Shown in pieces: positions 8,076 through 17,000 of a stretch of 22,917 nucleotides of DNA. Below the pieces are notes generated by a model. It did no database searches. It had not been told where the DNA came from and saw nothing but the letters and a program-made list of their open reading frames with translations. Made by a program: the position numbers and the translations under genes. Positions within the stretch are counted from its first letter, which is position 1. Each line of letters opens with the position of its first letter. Source of the stretch: Baffinella frigidus (taxonomy: Eukaryota > Cryptophyceae > Cryptomonadales > Baffinellaceae); assembly GCA_026770585.1 (NCBI GenBank), contig MU647085.1:150639-173555 (forward strand), in the 5' to 3' direction.

Positions 8076-9195
8076 CTGCCGCGGGGGGGGTCAGTGTAAA
8101 GCATCCAGTGTAAAGCAGCTCGTGTGTTTCTGGGAGGAGGGGTGTGCGGTGTGTGAGGTGTGTGTGTGTGGGGGGGTGCGCGCTAAGACGGCTGAACCGC
8201 GCCAGCATCATCGAGGGGAACCGACGTCTGGTCCGCGCCAGATCTGCCGCGCTTCACTGAATAATCAAGGCATTTCCCTTGAAAGATGTCAAAGGGGCAT
8301 GTTTCGAGTGCGCTAGCGTGGAAGCGTTCGGGTGGAGTGTGGCTTCGGGCACATGCTGCAGGGGAAAGGAAACAGTGTCGAAGAAATGCATCGACACTCG
8401 ATAGATCAGGTCAAGGCGACCCTCATGGATAACTGCTCGACGTCAGTGTAAAAAGCATACGGTATTGAACTCAAAGTGGACAACCTAATTCCGGCGTCGA
8501 CGTAATAGGGCAATTTGCCCCCGATAAAAGGCTACGGAGGCCTTGTGTGGGGGTTTGCTATGTGTGTGCTGTGTAAGGAGAGTTTCGATTGAAACGAACT
8601 TGGCATCTTTTACCGCCGTGCAAACCTTTGGCCCGTTTCGAAAGGTGTTAAGAAAGGTTTTAATAATTCAAATTTGCTGTAGTTTGAAGGGGCCGAGAAT
8701 TCCCCTAGAAAGCTTGCGACCCCGGAGGGAAACAGTCAACCAGGCGCAAATTGTCCAAACTCCAAGGACCCCGAAAAAAATCATTCCGTCAATCCGGAGG
8801 GTGCAACCGTATGCGATACGGTAGGGTGAAACCGTGTGCAATAAGGTAGGGTGGTGGTGTGATGAGGTTGACGCCGGAATGAGGGTGTCCGCGCTTACCG
8901 CAGGCCCTAGGGCTCTGACAAGACATGGGGTGCTAGAACCCGTAGGTCCTCCTATCTCCTTCCGAAGGCCAACACCGCATGCTCGCCGCCCGGGAAACGA
9001 TGACAGCCAACAGCCCGAAACAGCTCATTTCGGGCCTGGGAGCTTCGGATAGTCATTCCGTAGGACCCTACGGTAGCACATCCCTAGAGACCTAGCGTTT
9101 TCATACGGGGGTGAATAGATGGCTTGTACACATTAATGCGTGCATCCTAGGGGAAACCCCGTTGTTGGAAAACGGGATTTGGGGAGGTCGCGGAC
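8076..9195. other. Probable intron or intergenic
   Basis: Has CCGTATGCGATACGGTAGGG tandem units (8800-8850), ATTCCGGCGTC with an inverted partner near 8870, and AT-richer sequence at 8580-8770. One coding-like frame (LARTRRRFPSMM, about 8195-8250) does not fit the phase of its neighbours. Confidence 0.4.
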
Positions 9196-9267
9196 CTGTT
9201 GGCCGCGGGAGGGAAGGAGCTCCTTCTGAGTCATGCGCCATGAACTCGCCACCTTCCCCACTGGCGT
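9196..9267 (-). CDS. Exon-like segment, basic
   Basis: Twenty-four codons, TPVGKVASSWRMTQKELLPS, then RGQQ, phase 0 at both ends, acceptor ACGGCAG|A and donor CAG|GTCCGC. It joins in phase with 9530-9592 upstream and 7929-8075 downstream. No family is recognised. Confidence 0.4.
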
Positions 9268-9529
9268 CTGCCGTGCGAGAGACGTTTCAACGGAAACCAC
9301 CCCACGTGTGAGAGTTGATGAATTGCATGACCTTGCAACACCGCGGTGTGCGACACGTTTCTGGTGCACGCCCCCCACCCCCCCGAGATCGTGGATGGTG
9401 GGTGGGTCCGCCCACCAGGAACAACGAAACACCCGGACTTGGGAGGGGTGGCGGGATGGAGGGATGGGAGGGATGGGAGGGATTGAGGGATGGAAGGGAG
9501 GGGGGCGCAAAGCTGGACCAACCCGGGAC

Positions 9530-9592
9530 AAATTCGCGCACCATCGTGTCCAAAACACGATGCCTAATTTCGGGCGACATCTCGTACAAATG
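9530..9592 (-). CDS. Exon-like segment, helical
   Basis: Twenty-one codons, HLYEMSPEIRHRVLDTMVRE, then F, phase 0 at both ends, acceptor TTAACAG|C and donor TTT|GTCCCG. It looks like an amphipathic helix. No family is recognised. Confidence 0.4.
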
Positions 9593-9891
9593 CTGTTAAT
9601 TCCCGAGAAACGGAAAACCCGCAATCGAAAGTCAATTGTTTCCACCTGAGAAACGTTGGGCCGCGATAAAATTACTTGTCAAGTCGATCGCAGAAGAAAA
9701 CGACCCGCCTTGCGAGGGGTGGTTGCATGGTGGCATGGCGGCATGCCGCACGGCGGACTAGGACTAGGAGGTGTTCACTCGAAAGTGCTCACGTCGAATT
9801 TGACTTATTTTAACCCTTTTCAGGTAAAAGCTTGGTCACGTTACACCCAGATTCTGGGTGCTGTGAAACATCCGTAGTCCACCGAGTGGGA

Positions 9892-10042
9892 AGAGAGAGG
9901 AGGGGGCAGAGAGAGGACAGAGCCAGAGAGGGAGAGAGCAAACGCAGGAGAGTGAGTGAGAGCGAGCGAGCGAGAGCGAGCAAGAGCGAGCGAGCGAGCA
10001 AGAGCGAGCGAGCGAGCGAGAGAGAGAGAGAGAGAGAGAGAG

Positions 10043-10094
<52 letters not shown>
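9892..10094. repeat. GA microsatellite
   Basis: GA repeat with GAGC interruptions. On the minus strand it is a CT tract beginning just past the donor side of 10120-10183. The long RERE/SLSL reading frames over it are not genes. Confidence 0.95.
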
Positions 10095-10096
<2 letters not shown>

Positions 10097-10119
10097 GGAT
10101 CGCTGGGGCAGGGCGGGAC

Positions 10120-10183
10120 CGAATCGCGGGACGGGGTGTCGACAGGCGGCGGCGGCGCCAACAACTCCCACAAGTTCCGTCGC
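10120..10183 (-). CDS. Exon-like segment, RRNLWELLAPPPP
   Basis: One base plus 21 codons reading RRNLWELLAPPPPVDTPSRD, then S. Acceptor CACCAG|G follows a CCCTAAA-type tract; donor TCG|GTCCCG. Its first base would complete a codon from 10755-10830 in the continuing model. GC3 is nearly complete. No family is recognised. Confidence 0.35.
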
Positions 10184-10208
10184 CTGGTGTTGCGGGGAGC
10201 GTTTCGAG

Positions 10209-10427
10209 GTTTAAGGGTTTAGGGTTTGGGGTTTGGGGTTTAGGGTTCGGGGTTTAGGGTTTGGGGTGTAGGGTTTGGGGTGTAGGGTTTGGGGTTTAGG
10301 GTGTGGGGTTTGGGTTTTATGGTGTAGGGTTTAGAGTTTAGGGTGTGGGGGTTCAGGTTCAGGGTCCAAGGTCTAGGGTTGACGGTCGAGGGCCGAGGGC
10401 TGAGGGTTGAGGGTTGAGAGTGTAGGG
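10209..10427 (-). repeat. Telomere-like array, TTTAGGG on + strand
   Basis: Degenerate TTTAGGG/TTTGGGG/TGTAGGG units beginning about 25 bp outside the acceptor of the exon-like segment 10120-10183. A small satellite of similar units lies at 10628-10676. Confidence 0.93.
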
Positions 10428-10754
10428 GACAGTAATTCGTAATACGTTCGAAGAGAACAAGGCGGGACCTGGCAGCCTTGGCGCCGGGCTTGGCAGGCGC
10501 GCGTCGCAGATGGTCGCCCCCCCCCCCCGCCTCCGACCCCACCTTCCTCCCCTGAGACGTCATGTGGTCTCGGCTCCGTCCGAGTTTCAACTGGTGTGCT
10601 CCAGCCTCGCGCTGGTCCCCATTCCTGGGGTGACGTTTCGGGTTTACGGTGTGGGGTTTGGGGTTTGGGGTGTCGGGGTGAATGCCCAGTCTCACCATCA
10701 TCATGGTTAAGGGCGTGTCGTTTGTGGCATGCGACGAGGCCCTCAACAGTTGAC

Positions 10755-10830
10755 GAATGTTGGAATTGGAGGCCCCGTGCATTGATCGTGTGCGACTTCA
10801 GGAACTCGTTGATTCGGATGGGTGGGATGC
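10755..10830 (-). CDS. Possible tail exon; either terminal (stop at 10798) or continuing
   Basis: The acceptor CCCGAG follows about 250 nt of CT microsatellite. In the phase left by a donor at 11125 it reads ASHPSESTSS and stops (TGA at 10798-10800). In the phase left by the donor at 11151 it reads IPPIRINEFLKSHTINARGL with strong GC3 and reaches donor TC|GTCAAC at 10753-10754. I cannot decide between them. Confidence 0.4.
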
Positions 10831-10833
10831 CTC

Positions 10834-10836
<3 letters not shown>

Positions 10837-10896
<60 letters not shown>

Positions 10897-11043
10897 CGAG
10901 AGCGATCGAGAGAGCGAGATAGAGATAGATAGAGAGAGAGAGAGAGAGACAGAGACAGAGAAAGAAAGAGCAAGAGAGAGAGCGAGAGAGAGAGAAAGAG
11001 CAAGAGCGAGAGCGAGAGAGAGAGAAAGAGCAAGAGAGAGAGA

Positions 11044-11075
<32 letters not shown>

Positions 11076-11080
11076 AAGAG
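10837..11080. repeat. GA microsatellite directly before a splice acceptor
   Basis: GA repeat with GAGC/GAGAC interruptions. On the minus strand a 244-nt CT tract ends about 6 nt before the acceptor at 10831. Confidence 0.95.
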
Positions 11081-11129
11081 ACTCCCGATATCCAGGAGGG
11101 TAAAACAATGCACAGTCGATGGACAGTGT
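11081..11129 (-). repeat. 49-bp module at an intron start, copy 1
   Basis: In the sense (minus) direction it reads ACACTGTCCATCGAC, then GCATTGTTTTACCC and CTGGATATCGGGAG, then the CT tract. The GT of ACT|GTCC is a possible donor for exon 11125-11200. Confidence 0.85.
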
Positions 11130-11200
11130 GCGGGGTTTCGGAGGGGTCACGCAGCCCCTGTTCCGAAGCGGGCTTGTCTTTCGGATCGCTCATTTCCAGG
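11125..11200 (-). CDS. Possible tail exon behind a CTT microsatellite
   Basis: Reads LEMSDPKDKPASEQGLRDPS, then ETPHT. The acceptor is CTTGAG, preceded on this strand by a long (CTT)n tract that could serve as polypyrimidine tract. The first base completes a Ser codon with AG of the exon at 11348. Two donors are possible: ACT|GTCCAT at 11125, or CTGC|GTGACC at 11151. The first leads to a stop in the next exon, the second to a longer open frame. Confidence 0.45.
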
Positions 11201-11210
11201 CTCAAGAGTA

Positions 11211-11310
11211 ATAATAATAAAAAGACCAAGAAGAAGAAGAAGAAGAAGAAGAAGAAGAAGAAGAACAGGAACAAGAACAAGAACAAGAAGACGAAGATGA
11301 AGAACAACAA
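11211..11310. repeat. AAG/AAC trinucleotide tract
   Basis: AAG repeats then AACAAG and ACGAAG units; CTT-rich on the minus strand, directly before the acceptor at 11201. Confidence 0.95.
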
Positions 11311-11347
11311 GTAAGGAAAAAGCAGGGAGAAGCAAGTGCAGACGGAC

Positions 11348-11646
11348 CTGGGGAATCCCAACGAAGGCGAAGAATGCAGGCGCAACCCAGAGGCGTCGGC
11401 AGGCGCGCCCAGAGACACGAGACTCTCCGCGAGCGCCGCGGGCACAGCAGCAGTGGGCATCGTAGCCACCGGCGACAACACGGCCCCGCCGCCGCCGCGG
11501 TCTCCGATAATCGGCGACGCGGGGTCGTCGGTCATGGGAGATGACAGTTTAGCACTGGTGACATTGCGGTGTTGTTCCATCGGGCTGCTCGATCCCCCCG
11601 AGGATCCCATCGGAAGGGAGAACCGCCGCCCCGGCGACGTCCCGTA
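11348..11646 (-). CDS. Probable tail exon, Ser/Pro/Ala-rich
   Basis: The largest exon-like unit, 299 nt. It starts after a strong CCCTCTGACAG acceptor with YGTSPGRRFSLPMGSSGGSS, continues through SPMTDDPASPIIGDRGGGG, and ends SSPSLGFP plus AG before a CAG|GTCCGT donor. The composition suggests a disordered regulatory tail with possible phosphorylation sites. The + strand is also open here, so strand assignment rests on splice signals and phase with neighbours. Confidence 0.6.
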
Positions 11647-12318
11647 CTGTCAGAGGGTGCCGGGGGGTGTCAGAGGGGGGGGGGGGGTTGGACGCCGCTG
11701 CAGGCTGCCCCCCCCGGGAAACGAAGCCCCTACCTGCCGGGTAGAAAAGGTGCTCCTGCCCGCTGTTCGCTAGGGTTGAGGGGGTGTCCGAGGTCGGGAA
11801 CGGTTGTTGTGGGAGAAGAGGGTGTCAGGGGGTTGAGCAGTCACACCCTTTTTGTGAGGGGGGTCGGCGCTCACACTCTCACCCCCTGGCAGGCACACGT
11901 GCTGGGGGTCAGCGGGGGTGCAGGCAGTGGTCAAACACGCTTCAGAGAGGGCAACTCGTTGTGGTGTGCAACTCCTGGTGGTGTGATAGGGGAAATCTTG
12001 ATCGTCCAACAAGATCACGTGTGATCTGCTACGGCCCTTTCCGAAACGATGTCACATGAAAACAGATCTAGGTTCAATCACCTTTTTTGCTATATCTCAG
12101 GGGCGGGGTTTGTGGTATCGTGAAGCTGTGTCGAGGCCACGAAAACAAGTTCCACCCTCCAGATAGCACAACACGTGACGCGAATGAACCCTGTACGATA
12201 CATGGTTTCCCGGTTAGATTCGCCGTGACTGGAGATGTTGGGGATCAAGGAACCTGAAAGGACCCGAGGCCTGCCTCGCGTTCACGTGGTGTGCATCAAG
12301 GGCGATTCCGCGCTCTAC
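11647..12318. other. Intron between tail exons
   Basis: CAGAGGGTG and GTTGAGGGGGTGTC-type repeats, and a C-rich (minus strand) tract leading to the acceptor at 11647. Confidence 0.45.
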
Positions 12319-12438
12319 CTCAGTCGGGTTGTCGACAGACTGTTCTCGAGTGGACGTGTTGGGGTTGCGGTACAGACGCGTGAAGTTTGAGGAGAAGACA
12401 CGTCGTGACGCACGAGAGAGGCTTGCTCCTCCGAGAGG
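12319..12438 (-). CDS. Possible tail exon, Ser/Arg/Asn-rich
   Basis: Forty codons including SRRVFSSNFTRLYRNPNTST and ending SVDNPTE at a GAG|GTAGAG donor. GC3 is very high through the second half. The acceptor is uncertain; AG at 12439-12440 keeps phase 0 but lacks a pyrimidine tract. No family is recognised. Confidence 0.45.
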
Positions 12439-12575
12439 CTCTCGACGCATGCCACACTCTCGACGCATGCCACACGCCGCTGCACCGCCAGTAGAAAGAG
12501 CGCGAGAGAGACGCCGCTGCACCGCACGTAGATGCCACACGCCGCTGCACCGCCAGTAGAAAGAGCGAGAGAGAG
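12430..12575. repeat. Direct repeats of GCCACACGCCGCTGCACCGC
   Basis: GCCACACGCCGCTGCACCGC followed by CAGTAGAAAGAGCG occurs twice; CTCGACGCATGCCACA is also doubled. This is the intron between tail exons 12626 and 12438. Confidence 0.8.
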
Positions 12576-12581
12576 AGAGAG

Positions 12582-12630
12582 ACTCCCGCTATCCAGGGGG
12601 GTAAAACAATGCAGTGTCGATGGACAGTGT
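12582..12630 (-). repeat. 49-bp module at an intron start, copy 2
   Basis: About four differences from 11081-11129 and again followed by a CT tract. It begins at the possible donor of exon 12626-12685. Confidence 0.85.
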
Positions 12631-12685
12631 CCAGCGCGTCCCCGACGTGCGGTGGTAGGGGCGAAGCAGTGGGTGCAACCCCCCA
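12626..12685 (-). CDS. Possible tail exon next to the repeated intron-start module
   Basis: Twenty codons, WGVAPTASPLPPHVGDALDT, phase 0 at both ends, acceptor CCAG|T and donor ACT|GTCCAT. The donor lies inside a 49-bp sequence that recurs at 11081-11129, also next to an exon-like end. No function is suggested. Confidence 0.4.
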
Positions 12686-12903
12686 CTGGTAGCCTGCCCC
12701 GCCCCTCTGTCGTCGGGGTCATGCGGGCGTCGGGGGCGGGGGCATGCGCAACTGCACTGCGATCACCGCGCCCACCCCATCATCCCGCACATCCCAAACC
12801 AAGCTGGACTATTTCACACGACGATACACTCCGCTCGTAGATGGACGAAACAACGGACGCTACGCGTAGATGGACTACGCGTAGATGGACACACCGGGGA
12901 TAC

Positions 12904-13044
12904 CTGGGTCGAGCGGCGGGAGGATCCGTGCGGCATCGGGGACATGAGCTCGACCCGGACCGCGAGAAGATCGTCCATGGCGTCCTCGGCCGCAGAGAGG
13001 GCGTCCGTGATGCGCTCCAGCCGCGAGTCGGGCGGCTGCTCCAC
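12904..13044 (-). CDS. Possible cyclase C-terminal tail exon
   Basis: Forty-seven codons starting VEQPPDSRLERITDALSAAE and ending GSSRRSTQ, with acceptor GTACAG|G and donor CAG|GTATCC. The helical AEDAMDDLLAVRVELM part is followed by a Ser/Arg-rich piece. It starts and ends at codon boundaries, so it can follow TYW directly. The frame is also open upstream of the chosen acceptor (HFADVLQVKV). No family is recognised; support is open frame, GC3 and splice sites. Confidence 0.6.
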
Positions 13045-14036
13045 CTGTACCACCACCGCCAGGACCTTCACTTGCAGTACATCCGCAAAATGCTTGTGTG
13101 AGCGGCCGACACGGGGTACAGTAAGTGGCACAATGCGGCGCTGAAGCTGGTTGTTTGTCAATAAATTATGAATCGCCCTCTGTACTCCCACCCGCATTGA
13201 CGGATGAGAGCGATTTCTGGTGGTCTTCTCCACCGGATCCGCGCGTGTGGGTAGGAAGTGTGAGCCTTGGAGTTGATGAGGAACACTGCTACGGCAGGTG
13301 GCACGCGCGCGGAGCCTGCCTGGGCCACTGCCACCCGCCGAGGAGTGCCAAGAGACACCGTCACCAAGCAACTCCCCGCAACACGTCTCACAAACCGACG
13401 TTGATACCACATTTCTCGCCCAAAGGTCCTTAGAAGCCCACTGTGTGGATCGCGGACGTGCGTGCGGGCAGCCGAGAGGAGAGATGTGGCCGCCTGACTG
13501 GACCAGTCAGACTGTACCCCCCACGGGGGTGCGTTCACAAAATCTAGACTTCGTTGCAAAATCGGACCGGTGGTCCCCGAAAAAGAGTCCTCCGCCAATC
13601 ACAACGGTGAAATCGCGGCAGGTGATATGCCAGGTGGCGCGGTGACGGCCGCACTGCCGCTCTTCTGTCATCTGACAACAATCCTCCATTCTGGGCGGAA
13701 GAAAATCGATCCTCCGATGCAGCGGCGTGTGACATGCGTCATTTCCTGGGGAACCTAGAAACGCATCTTCGATTTTGAGAGGTGTATCATGTGTTCCCAT
13801 GCATGCTGCCGGTACACGCGAGGTATACTTGTGAACCCCAGAGAACACTGAGAGGCTCAACAACCAGCAGGATCAACAACCCACCACCAATTCAGCCAAC
13901 TGACCACTCACCATCCTGCAATTGTCAACGACCTGTAATTGTCAACTACCGAATCAGCCTACTGAGTGATGGAATAGGGCCTCGCCCAGTACGGCACGCA
14001 CGCCTACTTTGGTGTCATTGTCAATCACGGATGAGG
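13045..14036. other. Intron or region after the cyclase stop
   Basis: Mixed open frames. A 36-nt piece AATSLLSAARTH (about 13447-13482) has AG and GT borders in phase 0, but the evidence is weak. No repeats beyond the duplication at its right end. Confidence 0.4.
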
Positions 14037-14085
14037 CTAGTGAGTGGTGGTGGAAGGGGGCCTGACCCAGTAGGTCTCTATCTCG
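13937..14085 (-). repeat. Diverged tandem duplication at the 3' end of catalytic exon 8
   Basis: The segment around ACTGGGTCAGGCCCCCTTCC (sense) is repeated about 85 bp further down as ACTGGGCGAGGCCCTATTCC, each with ATTGTCAA nearby. The second copy no longer codes for the cyclase end. Confidence 0.65.
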
Positions 14086-17000
14086 CCCTTGCCCTTGCAG
14101 AACACCATTCCCCTCCGCACAACCGAGTACCCCTTTTCCTGCGAGCACGGAGATTGCTTCATCACCTTGAAGAAGATTAATTCATGTCCAACATCTCGAG
14201 TCACAGGATAGCTGCAACCCTCGAGAAAGAGAAGCTCTCATGTAAAAAGCACTTCCGCGTCGAGGGAATGTTTTCGGAGTGGGAGCGTATTTAAGGACAC
14301 CCGGGCCTCAAATCGATCTAACATGTCTTCACTGAATGATTTCAGGGTTGAGGGTTGAGGAGGCAGGGTTGAGGTTCGAGGGACCAGGGTTGAGGGGGGC
14401 AGGCGTTGTACCGGGACAAAGACCCAACCGGATTCTACGTGAGAGTACCAGCTACCCTCTAATTCGCCACCTCTCGTGGAAGTCAGTCGTTGGAATCATA
14501 CTTAGGACGTTTGCATCACTCTCTCTAGGCTTGAGAGTAATGACCGAGGAGAAGTAAGATAAGTTATGTAAAACTGGGCTCGCCATAGAACACAATACGA
14601 GAGCAGACACTCGAGTACACACGGGTCACTAACATGCTGTTATGGCGAGCGGAGTTTGACTGCGACAGAGGCGGGAGGAGGAGGAGGAAGCCTTTCAGCA
14701 GCGGCAGAGGACCTTTTCACATTCAATCCAAGGTGAAATTCCGGTTAGGTTCCAGGGCAATGGATAAGATTCTAGTACCAATGGTTGAGATGGACAGTAT
14801 TTGTTGAGCGGGCGGTGGGTGGTAAGCGGACCTGGAGGATGCGGGCGACGTCACCCGTGACATGCACCTTGCCAGGCTCACCGTTGCTCTCCATTCGCGA
14901 GGCAGTGTTCACCTGCCATCCCACCCGGGACACACACCTCAACCGCTCGAGACCCAGTTGAGGACCAAATCAAAATCCAGGTCCGCATTTTGGGCCTGGC
15001 TTTTTCATTTTAAAAGTCAATTTCCGGAAGGATTCAGGTGATTTTTTAAACATTATGTCCCATCCTCGCTCGGTAGCGGGACAAGGAGAAGAGGCACATT
15101 CAACACATTCCGCCCCCGCGGTCCCTACATCTGCCGGCAGAGGGAGGGAGAGAGAGAGGGAGAGAGGGAGAGAGGGAGAGAGGGAGAGAGGGAGAGAGGG
15201 AGAGAGGGAGAGAGAGAGCACAGCCCGGCAGGCTCCGACACGCCCCAGCACAAGTGACGCCCTCAAGGGAGAGAGACGGAAGCATTCACGCCCTTGACCG
15301 CCAGCATTGCGCCTCGCCCGACTCTGGGGATACACCCCCGTGTGTAAAGTCACTCCGGCCATCCTGCACGAGGTTGTATCCCCAGACCGACAGAGACGGA
15401 ATGCAGCCGCCACAGAGTGCGCGTCCAAGGACATTTCGAATGCCAACCTCGTCGAAATGTCGGTTGATAACATGTCGGAGTACCGAGCAATGCTCAATTA
15501 TTGCCGATCAAATAAATGGACCGATCTGCGAAGCCCACTTGAAGGGTGTTAGGGTTGGGGGGCGCGTTTCACCAGTAAACAGACAGTGAACATGAGCAAC
15601 CCGACCACGCCATCGCGAATGGAAGTGAAAAAGGTCTCTCTCTTTCTCGCTCTCTCTCTCGCACGCTCTCCCTCTCTCGCTCGCTCTCCCTCTCGCTCTC
15701 TTGCTCGCTCTCGCTCTCGCTCTCTCGCTCGCTCTCCCTCTCTCGCTCGCTCTCCCTCTCCCGCTCTCTCTCGCTGAGCAGGTATGAGGCAAGGTCTGTC
15801 CCGCAGATGCCCGACAGATTCGCGCCAGGACAACCCCCGCGACTTTGGACTGACACAGTCCACATGCTGCAGCTCCCAGGGGCTAAACACTTGCAGCCAT
15901 TCAGTTGCGAGTAAAGATTTGATTTAAATTGAATTCACATCAGGTTTTCAAAATTGGAAGGGTGGGGGGGGGTACCGTATCACCGAAGACAGTGAATTGG
16001 GGCATGCGCAAGCCGACGACGCCGCTCATCAGGTCGCCCAAGTGCACCCCTGCGCGGATCTGTCCAACGAGAGACACGCCCGTTCCGTGTCAGCCAATTT
16101 CATCTCGAAAGATAACTGAATCAGTTCCCTAATTAGCGTTTTCGTTTAATTAGGGAGGCCTGATTAAGTTTACTATGCCCTAACTATTTTCTCCTATACA
16201 ACCTCCTATTGAAAAGGAACTGATTCAGTTATCTTCCGAGATGAAATTCCGTGTCAGCACATTCCGTGTTGACCGACGCTGGTGCACTGCGCTTGCCGCC
16301 AACATGCTGCTGAAACCAACCCCCGTGCAAAGCATTGACGGTTGAGTAGATTGAGGGCGCCTCTCTCGCGTGTTCGGGTCCTCGACTTGACACTTTGTAT
16401 GAGGGTTCGACTTGATCTGCATCTTCCCGATAGCAGTGTATTGTGTGTGTATGCAACATTGGAAAACGTTTTTGAGGAGAGAGGGCACCGCCGCGATGTA
16501 GTTCCCGAATTCCACTCACTATTGATGGATGCGTGCAGCGCGTGTGCCAAGAGTGTAGGCACACCTAGCTACCTCAGCGCACCAAACCCCTCTAGTAAGT
16601 CACGCAGCCGTTTCTAGCTATTATCAAAGGGGCGCGGTCCGCCTCGAGTGGCTGGGGAGGGCTGGAGCGGGCGACACCAACAAGGCAACCGCGGGCTGGG
16701 GCGGGCGACAACAACAAGGCAACCCATCGAGGCAACCGCGGAACGAATGACAGCCCCGCATGCATGCGCCCGCGGGATCAGCGCACGCACCACATCCTTT
16801 CTGAGCGCCCAACGTGGGGTGGCGGCGGCGCGGCGGCTGGGGCGCCGCCATGTATGGTCATATGCACCCCACCGAGGCTTGTCAGGAGGGGGGGGGTAGG
16901 GGGGGGTGCCTGGACGGTGGAGTTATCGTGGGGGAACTTGACCATTGCCGCGCCCTCTATCAGCGCCAACGCCAAGTCCACCTGCATCACAAACCCACGA

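Noticed and set aside
8195-8250. Exon-like frame LARTRRRFPSMMLARF
   Set aside because: It has a good acceptor and GC3, but its phase does not match either neighbouring exon-like segment.
9836-11150. Long frames rich in SLSLSL or RERERE on both strands
   Set aside because: They are GA/CT microsatellites read in every frame; no family, no splice pattern of their own.
13158-13598. 146-residue minus-strand frame
   Set aside because: Codon third positions are mixed, there is no family signal, and no splice pair fits beyond a 36-nt piece.
15307-15552. + strand frame of 81 residues (LVEMSVDNMSEYRAML)
   Set aside because: It overlaps the 88-bp dispersed repeat, whose second copy is broken by stops, so it is unlikely to be a conserved protein.
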